Part shown: in pieces, positions 8,153 through 14,029 of the stretch | Position numbering within the stretch: position 1 is the first letter of the stretch | Layout of the letters: the number at the start of each line of letters is the position of its first letter | Origin: an uncultured Lachnospiraceae bacterium | GTDB lineage: Bacteria; Bacillota; Clostridia; Lachnospirales; Lachnospiraceae | Assembly (NCBI GenBank): GCA_958426095.1 | Contig: CATZYB010000030.1 | Span: 1-17,417 of the forward strand | DNA: 17,417 nt | Reading direction: 5' to 3' | The notes under the pieces: model-generated | Databases searched by the model: none | What the model was told of the DNA's origin: nothing | The model's input: only the letters and a program-made list of their open reading frames with translations | Position numbers and translations under genes: made by a program

Positions 8153-8181
8153 TTGCGATACATAAGAAAATATGCTACGAT
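8153..8181 (+). promoter_or_regulatory. Candidate promoter of the Rpn-family remnant
   Basis: TTGCGA (8153-8158), 17 bases, TGC (8173-8175) and TACGAT (8176-8181) form an extended -10 promoter with four matches in each hexamer. It ends about 16 bases before the TTG start of the remnant, which also keeps a ribosome site (GAAGGA, 8185-8190). The expression signals of this gene thus seem intact although the coding part is not. Confidence 0.4.
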
Positions 8182-8196
8182 GAAGAAGGAAATGTA

Positions 8197-8828
8197 TTGG
8201 AGAACAGACAAGAACAAAAGCAAGGGCGCAAACCATTAAAAGACCTGACATTGCTGGATCGTTTTCTTTTTGACACGGCTATGAGTGACCCGGAGATCAG
8301 CAGGAATATTTTGTCAATTATGATGTCTATGTCATCTTTATTGCGCCATTTGATCTGTTTGGAAAGGGCAAGTATATGTATACGTTTCGCATGACCTGTG
8401 ACGAAGTTCCGGTAATGTCGATGAATGATGGCGCTGTGAGGATATTCTTAAATACTCATGGTAAAAATGATGACGAGGTTCCGCGAAGGCTTGTTGAATT
8501 TTTACATTATGTAGAAGATCCTGAACGGTATGGAAGGAACATTGAGGATTCATGTGTACAGAAGCTTGCGGAACAGATTGATATGCTTAAAAGCAGTCAG
8601 GAAGTGGGTGTGAAGTATATGCGGCTGTGGGAAGAATTGGCAGATGCTCGGCTTGAGGGCCATGCTGAAGGGGTGCTTGAGGGACATGAAAGCGGTGTAA
8701 AGGAAGAAAGACTTGCTTCCATCAGAAATTTGATGGAGACGATGGCTTTATCATCAGAAAAAGCAATGGAAGCTTTAAAAGTGCCAAAAGAAGAAAGAGA
8801 AAGATACTTAAAATTGTTGGAGAAGTAG
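8197..8828 (+). pseudogene. Rpn-family recombination nuclease / PD-(D/E)XK 'transposase', core deleted and frameshifted
   Basis: Two pieces of one family are present in different frames. The N-terminal piece, from TTG 8197 to about 8319, reads MENRQEQKQGRKPLKDLTLL and continues DRFLFDTAMSDPEISRNILS, a typical start of this family. From about 8310 the next frame reads YDVYVIFIAPFDLFGKGKYM and continues to 8828 through DEVP, IFLNTHG, the EVGVKYMRLWEE segment and the C-terminal LMETMALSSEKAMEALKVPKEE. What should lie between, roughly 80-90 residues with the PD-(D/E)XK nuclease core, is missing, and the frames do not join. The gene therefore cannot make an active nuclease. A 150-residue fragment could start at ATG 8376, which happens to follow GGAAAGGG. 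Family recognition is from memory of such proteins in Lachnospiraceae. Confidence 0.8.
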
Positions 8829-8856
8829 GCAAATGAGTATATACAAAAGATAAAAT

Positions 8857-8886
8857 GGCGGAGTCAGCGAATAAGCAGATTCCGCT
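8857..8886 (+). terminator. Weak terminator-like hairpin after the Rpn remnant
   Basis: GGCGGAGTC (8857-8865) can pair with GATTCCGCT (8878-8886) over 9 bp with two G-U pairs and a 12-base loop. The following bases (ATAATTATTTT) are T-rich but broken by A, so termination may be inefficient. Confidence 0.35.
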
Positions 8887-9096
8887 ATAATTATTTTAAA
8901 TTTGCAATTTAAACATATTGAAAACTTCTGTTAATTGGTGCATACTATAAATGGAAGAAAATAGTAATAATAATTGTTATTTGAATAAAAATTTATTTGA
9001 AGTTGGAAACAGTTGGGATTAATTTATTTTCTTCAGGAGATTTAAGTATACGATAATTCTTTTTGTATAAAATATCAAGTGACAGGAGGTCTTTAC
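8887..9096 (+). other. AT-rich leader upstream of ldh
   Basis: No gene is seen here. The stretch is far more AT-rich than the coding regions on either side. Several promoter-like pairs occur, such as TTGAAA (8918-8923) with CATACT 17 bases on (8941-8946), and TATAAA at 9066-9071 without a good -35, so I cannot choose the ldh promoter with confidence. I looked for a Rex-type TTGTTA-TAACAA palindrome, common near fermentative genes, and did not find one. The only firm element is the ribosome site AGGAGGT (9084-9090). Confidence 0.4.
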
Positions 9097-10059
9097 ATGG
9101 AAAAGAATTGCCAGGAAGTGAATTTAAGAAAAGTAGCCATGATCGGCTGTGGTTTTGTAGGCTCGGCATCGGCTTTTGCTTTGATGCAGAGCGGCTTGTT
9201 TTCGGAAATGGTGTTGATTGATGCAGATACGGACCGGGCGGAGGGTGAAGCGATGGATATCAGTCACGGGCTGCCTTTCGGTCGTCCGATGAAAATTTAT
9301 GCGGGAAGCTATGATGATATTGTGGATGCGGCGATTATTATCATTACGGCGGGAGCCAATCAGAAACCGGAGGAGACCCGGTTGGATCTGGTGCATAAAA
9401 ATGTGGCAATCCTTCAGAAAATTATTCCGGAGATTTCCAAGCGGGACTGTCAGGGAATTTTACTGATTGTTTCCAACCCGGTGGATATTCTTACCTATGC
9501 GGCTTTAAAAATCAGTGGTTTTCCGGAGAATCGGGTCATTGGTTCGGGCACGGTCCTCGATACATCCCGTTTGAAATATGAAATTGGTGAATATCTCGGT
9601 GTAGACAGCCGGAGTGTTCATGCCTTTATTATCGGCGAACATGGAGACAGCGAGATTGCGGCCTGGAGCAGCGCCAATGTTTCCGGTGTGCCTCTGCGGA
9701 ATTTTTACGAAATGCGGGGCAGGCATAAGTATGAAAAGGCGGCGGCCCGGATTGCTGATACGGTCAAGAACAGCGCCTATGAGATTATAGCCAGGAAGAA
9801 AGCCACATATTACGGTATTGCCATGTCGGTGCGCCGAATTTGCGAGGCCATTGTCCGGGACGAAAAATCCATTCTTCCGATTTCCAGCCGGATGCACGGA
9901 GAGTATGGTATAGACGATGTGGTTTTGAGTATGCCGGCCATTGTCGGCAAGGATGGTTTGGAAAGTCTGGTGCCAATTGATTTGGATGAAGAGGAACAGA
10001 AAAATCTGAAAGAATCTGCAGAAACATTGAAAGAGGTATTGGCTGATATCGGCTGTTAA
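9097..10059 (+). CDS. ldh: L-lactate dehydrogenase
   Basis: This enzyme interconverts pyruvate and L-lactate with NADH/NAD+, regenerating NAD+ in fermentation. The ATG at 9097 has AGGAGGT 6 bases upstream; the GTG at 9079 is inside the leader and is not preferred. The product has 320 residues. The Rossmann motif is IGCGFVGSA (16-24). NPVD is at 127-130. Catalytic and substrate residues are Asp155 and Arg158 (LDTSR) and His182 in GEHGDS. Gln89 in ANQKPEETR marks lactate rather than malate specificity, where Arg is usual. In the allosteric site of Bacillus-type LDH, the histidine is kept (His175) and the arginine is replaced by Lys160, so activation by fructose bisphosphate is possible but not shown. 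It appears to be transcribed alone. Confidence 0.94.
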   Translation: MEKNCQEVNLRKVAMIGCGFVGSASAFALMQSGLFSEMVLIDADTDRAEGEAMDISHGLPFGRPMKIYAGSYDDIVDAAIIIITAGANQKPEETRLDLVHKNVAILQKIIPEISKRDCQGILLIVSNPVDILTYAALKISGFPENRVIGSGTVLDTSRLKYEIGEYLGVDSRSVHAFIIGEHGDSEIAAWSSANVSGVPLRNFYEMRGRHKYEKAAARIADTVKNSAYEIIARKKATYYGIAMSVRRICEAIVRDEKSILPISSRMHGEYGIDDVVLSMPAIVGKDGLESLVPIDLDEEEQKNLKESAETLKEVLADIGC

Positions 10060-10082
10060 AAAGTGATATATTTCGCACTTTT
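10059..10082 (+). terminator. Short hairpin directly after ldh
   Basis: AAAAGTG (10059-10065) and CACTTTT (10076-10082) are exact reverse complements with a 10-base loop (ATATATTTCG). The four T's at the end are part of the stem, and the next bases are CAT, so this is a weak terminator at best. It contains the first copy of the AAGTGATATATTT repeat, so it may instead be a regulator-binding dyad (AGTG-N10-CACT). Confidence 0.35.
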
Positions 10083-10149
10083 CATATTGACAATGCTATT
10101 AGAGAGTGATATATTTGTCTCAGGACAGAAGAGATAAATATATCACTTT
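10061..10149 (+). repeat. AGTGATATATTT repeats, two direct and one inverted
   Basis: AAGTGATATATTT is found at 10061-10073, AGTGATATATTT again at 10105-10116, and the inverse AAATATATCACT at 10136-10147. The direct copies are 43 bases apart, close to four helical turns. One copy is upstream of the -35 of the promoter here, one covers its -10, and the inverted copy lies after the expected RNA start. This spacing would suit an operator for the XRE regulator encoded downstream, which is an inference from position only. Confidence 0.5.
10087..10115 (+). promoter_or_regulatory. Strong sigma-A promoter for the DUF3796-like / XRE pair
   Basis: A perfect -35 TTGACA (10087-10092), exactly 17 bases, and TATATT (10110-10115; five of six matches) form the best promoter in the window. 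RNA would start near 10122, about 70 bases before the ATG at 10191. The -10 lies in the left arm of the terminator hairpin, so RNA starting here would not contain that arm and should escape termination. Confidence 0.7.
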
Positions 10150-10153
10150 TTTT
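10105..10153 (+). terminator. Rho-independent terminator downstream of ldh
   Basis: Arms 10105-10121 and 10131-10147 pair over 17 positions: 12 exact A/T-rich pairs, one G-U, and four more pairs (TCTC/GAGA), with a 9-base loop. Seven T's (10147-10153) follow. This should stop RNA coming through ldh. The outer stem is A/T-rich, so strength comes from length and the T run. Confidence 0.7.
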
Positions 10154-10190
10154 ACTTTGCAGGTAATTCTGAGCCGGGGAGGAAGAGCTT

Positions 10191-10865
10191 ATGTCAAAAA
10201 GAAACTTAAAACGATTGATTATTTTGGGAGTGATTTGCGCCATATGTGCAGCGGCGGCTATTGGGTATTCGCTGACTTTTAATGACGGACGATTGGTTTA
10301 TCCGATGGATTTCGGCAGTTATCAATTCCAAATGAAGGATGTGCCGATGATTCTGTCGCTGATTTTGGTGCTTTTATACGTCGCTTATCTGGTTGTTTCC
10401 CTGATCGTCAGCGGATTGGTCGTAAAGCGGGAGAGTAAGCGGACAGGCCGGACACGGAAGATCAGTCCGAAGTTCGGATATCTGGGATTTTTTGGCTTTA
10501 TCGGTTTTCTGGGAATCTGGACCTATCTGGTTTATGGTATAATTTTCCCTTTTGTATTTTTTATCTTTTTTGGCTTTTTCGGGTTCTTCTATGAGGGAAA
10601 AATGTCCAATATTCTGGCGGATGAACGCTTTCGAAAAAATCGCCGGGAGGCTGAATTAAAAGCGCTGAGAGTGGGATATCGTTTAACTTTTTTACTGATT
10701 CTTCTTGTGGGGATCATGGGAAGTCGTGTGAGCGCCGGAACCGTGGCTGTCTTATTGACTTCAGGAATTTCTCTGATTTGCGGTTTAGTTCAATTTCTGA
10801 ATGAATATTTATTGTATCGTTATGACCAGATGGATTCGGCAGACTGGGAAGATGAAGGTGAATGA
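10191..10865 (+). CDS. DUF3796-like membrane protein
   Basis: The 224-residue product has likely membrane helices at about 9-27, 51-78, two within 95-130, and 162-177 and 182-202. The segment from 95 (KFGYLGFFGFIGFLGIW) to 133 (FFIFFGFFGFFYEG) is a run of Gly-Phe repeats that I recognise as typical of DUF3796, often encoded beside a small XRE regulator. Function is unknown. GGAGG (10178-10182) lies 8 bases before the ATG. The stop overlaps an ATG of the next gene (ATGA) and lies 2 bases before its preferred start, so the two are surely co-expressed. A role as membrane sensor or partner for the regulator is possible but rests on the pairing alone. Confidence 0.75.
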   Translation: MSKRNLKRLIILGVICAICAAAAIGYSLTFNDGRLVYPMDFGSYQFQMKDVPMILSLILVLLYVAYLVVSLIVSGLVVKRESKRTGRTRKISPKFGYLGFFGFIGFLGIWTYLVYGIIFPFVFFIFFGFFGFFYEGKMSNILADERFRKNRREAELKALRVGYRLTFLLILLVGIMGSRVSAGTVAVLLTSGISLICGLVQFLNEYLLYRYDQMDSADWEDEGE

Positions 10866-10867
10866 TC

Positions 10868-11065
10868 ATGGCTGAATTTATATGTCATTTAAAAAAATAC
10901 CGCCAGCAGGTGGGATTGACCCAGGAGCAGCTGGCGGAAAAAGTCGGTGTACGTCGGGAGACGATCATGCGTCTGGAAAAAGCCCAGTACAATCCGTCTC
11001 TTAAATTGGCTGTGGATATTTCCAGAGCCGTCGGCATACCGATTGAAGAGATTTTCATTTTTTAA
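10868..11065 (+). CDS. Small XRE-family (Cro/CI-type) transcriptional regulator
   Basis: This is a 65-residue single-domain DNA-binding protein. I prefer ATG 10868 because AGGTGA (10856-10861) is then 6 bases upstream; from ATG 10862 there is no room for it. The helix-turn-helix runs about residues 17-37: TQEQLAEKVGV followed by the recognition helix RRETIMRLEKA. The C-terminal part (YNPSLKLAVDISRAVGIPIE) is the standard end of this family. There is no effector domain. It is transcribed with the DUF3796-like gene and could bind the AGTGATATATTT repeats in front of that gene, which would be autoregulation (inference). Its last 11 bases overlap the convergent transporter gene. Confidence 0.9.
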   Translation: MAEFICHLKKYRQQVGLTQEQLAEKVGVRRETIMRLEKAQYNPSLKLAVDISRAVGIPIEEIFIF

Positions 11066-11972
11066 TTAAGGTATTCCTATCTGGAAGCTGTGCCAGAATG
11101 ATCGCAATAAATACGAGAACGCAGCCGAAGATTTCCCTAGGTGCAAGGGCCTGGTGCAGAATGATCCATCCGGCGAGAACGCTGAACACCGATTCCAGGC
11201 TTAAAATCAGAGAAGCAATGGTCGGGTCATAGTTTTTCTGGGCTACGATCTGGAGTGTGTAAGCCACACCACTGGAAAGGATTCCTGCATAGAGGATCGG
11301 GGCCCAGGCGGCGATCAGAGAGGAAAACTCTGGACGTTCAAAAATCAGTGCCGGAACACCGCAGAGGATTCCGGCGATGAAAAACTGAATGCAGGACATC
11401 CGTACGCCGTCAACCTTTGGTGAAAAATGGTCGATAACCAAAATATGTATGGAGAAGGCCAGGGCACAGAGAAGCACCAGGGTATCGCCTTTGCTGAAGC
11501 TGAGACTGTCTGTCATACATAAGAAATACAGTCCGGCCAGAGCGAGGACGACGCTGACCCAGATGATCAGCCGTGGCTTTTTCTTAAGGAAAATACCGAG
11601 AATCGGCACGATGACAATGTACAGGGCTGTGATAAAACCGGCCTTTCCGACGGTGGTCATGGATATACCATACTGCTGCAGAGTGCTGGCAACGGCGATG
11701 GCGATGCCGCAGCATACTCCCCCGATCAGGAGTGTTTTCTTATCATGGGGTTCGAAATTGGACGAGGGCTTGTCGGTAGTGCCTGCTTCTTTTTTTTTCA
11801 GTGTATCCAGAAATGCGATACATGGAATGAGGAAGACTGCACCGATGATAAATCGGGAAGAATTAAAGGTCAGAGGACCTACATAGTCCATGCCTACGCT
11901 TTGAGCGACAAAGGCGACGCCCCAGATAAAGGCCGTCAAAAGAAGCAATAAGGTGTTTTTAGTCTTGTTCAT
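11055..11972 (-). CDS. EamA/DMT-family transporter
   Basis: This 305-residue protein is a drug/metabolite-type transporter with ten predicted membrane helices in two EamA repeats. Typical segments are the N-terminal LLLLLTAFIWGVAFVAQSVG and, in the second repeat, DPTIASLILSLESVFSVLAG. A hydrophilic stretch at about residues 60-80 separates helices 2 and 3. The substrate cannot be told from sequence; relatives export amino acids or metabolites. The gene overlaps the upstream transporter gene by 14 bases, and a possible ribosome site (AAAGGA on the minus strand) lies about 11 bases before its ATG. Its 3' end overlaps the convergent XRE gene, so no separate terminator exists between them. Confidence 0.88.
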   Translation of the reverse strand: MNKTKNTLLLLLTAFIWGVAFVAQSVGMDYVGPLTFNSSRFIIGAVFLIPCIAFLDTLKKKEAGTTDKPSSNFEPHDKKTLLIGGVCCGIAIAVASTLQQYGISMTTVGKAGFITALYIVIVPILGIFLKKKPRLIIWVSVVLALAGLYFLCMTDSLSFSKGDTLVLLCALAFSIHILVIDHFSPKVDGVRMSCIQFFIAGILCGVPALIFERPEFSSLIAAWAPILYAGILSSGVAYTLQIVAQKNYDPTIASLILSLESVFSVLAGWIILHQALAPREIFGCVLVFIAIILAQLPDRNTLIKK

Positions 11973-12849
11973 GATGTTTTAAATCCTTTCGTATTTTTAA
12001 ATACCCCATATTATACATATACATTAAAAGGGATATACCGCAGATAATGATATAACCGATCAGGCTGAGACCATCCGGCAGTTCGCCGAATACGACGAAG
12101 CCAAGAACGGCGGCGAAAATGACCTGCGTGTAATCATAAATGGAAATGTCCCGGGCCGGGGCAAATTTATAGGCGTAGGTAACGCCGAACTGACCGCCTG
12201 ATGCGGCAGCGCCGGCCAGGAGCAATGTGCCGAGCTGTTTTATTGTCATTGGTTCAAAGTTCAGTATATTATAAGGACGAACGGCAATACAGGAAAATGC
12301 GGAGAAGAAAAAAACAATAAAAGGACCCCGTTCCCCTCGAAGCCCAAGATATCGTACAGTGGTGTAGGCCGAGCCTGCGGCTATGGCGCCGATCAGACCC
12401 ATCAGAGCCGGCAGCATTTCTGTCAGAGAAAAGCCGGGCCGGATGATAAACAGGCTGCCGATAAAGGCAACAACAATACTGAAAACCTGGAAGCCGTTCA
12501 TTTTTTCTTTTAAAAAGATGTAGGAACAAATGAGAACGACAAAAGGCGATAGCTTTCCGAGCATGGAAGCATCGGACAGAAGCAAGTGTCCCAGGGCGTA
12601 ATAATTACATAAGATTCCAATGGTTCCTAAAGTTGAACGAAGGATAAGATATTTTAGATTTCGTTTTTGAAATGAAAAATCATGTTCTTTAAATAAAATG
12701 GCAGCCGCAAATAAAAAGGCAATCAGATTTCGGAAAAAGCTTTTCTGGATCGGATTAATATCTCCGGCCAGCTGAACAAATAAATTCATCAGCGCAAATG
12801 AAAAAGCGGAGATGAGAATACATATAATGCCCTTTTGTTTATTTGTCAT
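11959..12849 (-). CDS. EamA/DMT-family transporter
   Basis: This is a second ten-helix EamA-type transporter of 296 residues, not closely similar to its neighbour in the segments I compared. Family features include the N-terminal IICILISAFSFALMNLFVQL, the loop IQKSFFRNL after helix 2, and APARDISIYDYTQVIFAAVL near the end, which is like the group containing S-adenosylmethionine-type importers. The substrate is unknown. AGGTG lies about 7 bases before the ATG on the minus strand, and a good promoter is just upstream, so this is the first gene of a two-gene unit. Having two different DMT proteins translated by overlap raises the chance of a heterodimer, though most DMT proteins work alone. Confidence 0.88.
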   Translation of the reverse strand: MTNKQKGIICILISAFSFALMNLFVQLAGDINPIQKSFFRNLIAFLFAAAILFKEHDFSFQKRNLKYLILRSTLGTIGILCNYYALGHLLLSDASMLGKLSPFVVLICSYIFLKEKMNGFQVFSIVVAFIGSLFIIRPGFSLTEMLPALMGLIGAIAAGSAYTTVRYLGLRGERGPFIVFFFSAFSCIAVRPYNILNFEPMTIKQLGTLLLAGAAASGGQFGVTYAYKFAPARDISIYDYTQVIFAAVLGFVVFGELPDGLSLIGYIIICGISLLMYMYNMGYLKIRKDLKHHEQD

Positions 12850-12882
12850 GGTATATCACCTCGATTTTAGTCTAGCTTAAAT

Positions 12883-12911
12883 ATTATAAGGCAGAAGCCG
12901 AAAAAAGTAAA
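12883..12911 (-). promoter_or_regulatory. Promoter of the two-transporter unit
   Basis: On the minus strand, TTTACT (12911-12906), 17 bases, and a perfect TATAAT (12888-12883) form a good sigma-A promoter about 34 bases before the ATG at 12849. It occupies the short gap to the divergent NUDIX gene, for which I could not pick a clear promoter. Confidence 0.6.
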
Positions 12912-12932
12912 TCAAAACGGAGGAAATAATTT

Positions 12933-13490
12933 ATGAAGTTAATCCGGCAAATTGAACAATATCAATCGGGAAATGAACAGGAAGAGCGGGATAAAAAATT
13001 GATACTGCATTGTTTGAAATATCAGGAAAATATTTTTTCCAGGGAAAATGCCCTGGTGCATATGACAGCTTCGGCCTGGGTTGTAAATAAAGCGCGGACG
13101 AAAGTGCTGATGGTTTATCATAATATTTATGATTCCTGGTCCTGGATGGGCGGACATGCGGATGGAGAGGAAGATTTGCTGTCGGTTGCCCTGCGGGAGG
13201 TGCAGGAAGAGAGCGGTATCCAGAAGGTACATCCGGTGACGGAGGATATTTATTCCCTGGAAGTGTTGACGGTAGACGGACATGTGAAACATGGGGCCTA
13301 TGTATCTTCCCATTTGCATTTGAACGTCACCTACCTGTTGGAAGCTTCCGAGAAGGAAAGTCTTCATATGAAGCCGGACGAAAACAGCGGTGTGGCCTGG
13401 TTTGGGCTGGAAGAGGCAGTAGAAGCCTCTTCTGAACCATGGTTTCGGGAGCGTATTTATCCAAAGTTAAATGAACGGCTCCCTGAATAG
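12933..13490 (+). CDS. NUDIX hydrolase
   Basis: NUDIX enzymes cut nucleoside diphosphates linked to another group. The 185-residue protein carries a complete NUDIX box at residues 74-96: Gly74, Glu80, then REVQEESGI (88-96), with the metal-binding Glu residues 92 and 93 present. An N-terminal segment of about 40 residues, largely helical and charged, precedes the domain, and a SWSWMGGHADGEED segment leads into the box. Substrate is not predictable from this. CGGAGG lies about 9 bases before the ATG. The gene is divergent from the transporter pair and convergent with the following small membrane protein, so it is probably a single-gene unit. Confidence 0.92.
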   Translation: MKLIRQIEQYQSGNEQEERDKKLILHCLKYQENIFSRENALVHMTASAWVVNKARTKVLMVYHNIYDSWSWMGGHADGEEDLLSVALREVQEESGIQKVHPVTEDIYSLEVLTVDGHVKHGAYVSSHLHLNVTYLLEASEKESLHMKPDENSGVAWFGLEEAVEASSEPWFRERIYPKLNERLPE

Positions 13491-13518
13491 TTTTTTTGCA
13501 GTTGAGACAGAAAAACAG

Positions 13519-13911
13519 TCATTTTGTATTCGCTTTAGACAGCATTCTTTCAAAAAACAGACCGGCGCCAAACCATAAAGGGGTATAGCACAGGTTGATC
13601 AATCCATTGATATTTGCAGGCTGTTCGCTGTAATCCCAGGGGCAGCGGTGATATTTTTTCAGAACCGCACCGGTGGTGTATTCCGTGGCAAAAATAAGTA
13701 ATGTATATAAACCTCCTCGAAAGAATGTACTTTTGCCATTCAGCCGTCTGCTGATGGGAGACAAAAAAGCCGCCATTCCATAGATTGGAAACATCCACAC
13801 AGAAGTCCGGCAGGTTAGCTTGGGGTCACGTGACACTATGGAGCCCAGTCCGGTCCACAGTACTTCCATACACCAACCCGCCAGACCACAAAGAATAAAA
13901 TTTTTCTTCAT
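13519..13911 (-). CDS. Small PF06541-type membrane protein ('putative ABC transporter permease')
   Basis: The 130-residue product has about four membrane helices (roughly 3-21, 37-55, 62-84, 101-120). The motifs SVWMFPIYG (37-45) and CPWDYS (90-95) are the marks of the family often called putative ABC transporter permease (CmpB type), a name with little experimental support. I chose the ATG at 13911 because the protein then starts MKKNFILCGLAGWCMEVLWT like family members. No ribosome site precedes it, nor the TTG at 13950 that would add 13 residues, so the start is uncertain. It converges on the NUDIX gene and is divergent from the methyltransferase gene. Confidence 0.75.
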   Translation of the reverse strand: MKKNFILCGLAGWCMEVLWTGLGSIVSRDPKLTCRTSVWMFPIYGMAAFLSPISRRLNGKSTFFRGGLYTLLIFATEYTTGAVLKKYHRCPWDYSEQPANINGLINLCYTPLWFGAGLFFERMLSKANTK

Positions 13912-13963
13912 AGATATATTATGCCGCAGGATGGACAAAATATGCGTCAAGAAAAAAATATTC

Positions 13964-13992
13964 TTGATTCCCTTTCATGGCAATGGTAAAGT
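13964..13992 (+). promoter_or_regulatory. Candidate promoter of the rlmI-folC-folE unit
   Basis: TTGATT (13964-13969), 17 bases, TGG (13984-13986) and TAAAGT (13987-13992) form an extended -10 promoter with four matches in each hexamer. RNA would start about 30 bases before the ATG at 14030. Confidence 0.45.
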
Positions 13993-14029
13993 AAATAGAT
14001 ATAAGAAATCGTAGTAAAGAGGGAAAATG

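Noticed and set aside
8197..8394. A separate 65-residue protein
   Set aside because: Its last 23 or so residues are the wrong frame of the Rpn C-terminal part; it is the broken N-terminal piece, not a gene of its own.
8887..9096. Rex operator or riboswitch upstream of ldh
   Set aside because: No TTGTTA/TAACAA dyad and no conserved riboswitch core was seen; the region is simply AT-rich with short accidental palindromes such as AAATTTGCAATTT.
13471..13497. T run after the NUDIX gene as a terminator
   Set aside because: Seven T's follow the stop, but I found no stable stem in the preceding 30 bases.
13948..13966. CAAGAA/TTCTTG inverted repeat before the methyltransferase gene
   Set aside because: Six pairs around an A-rich loop in an AT-rich gap can arise by chance; it has no T run on the relevant side and overlaps only the edge of the candidate -35.
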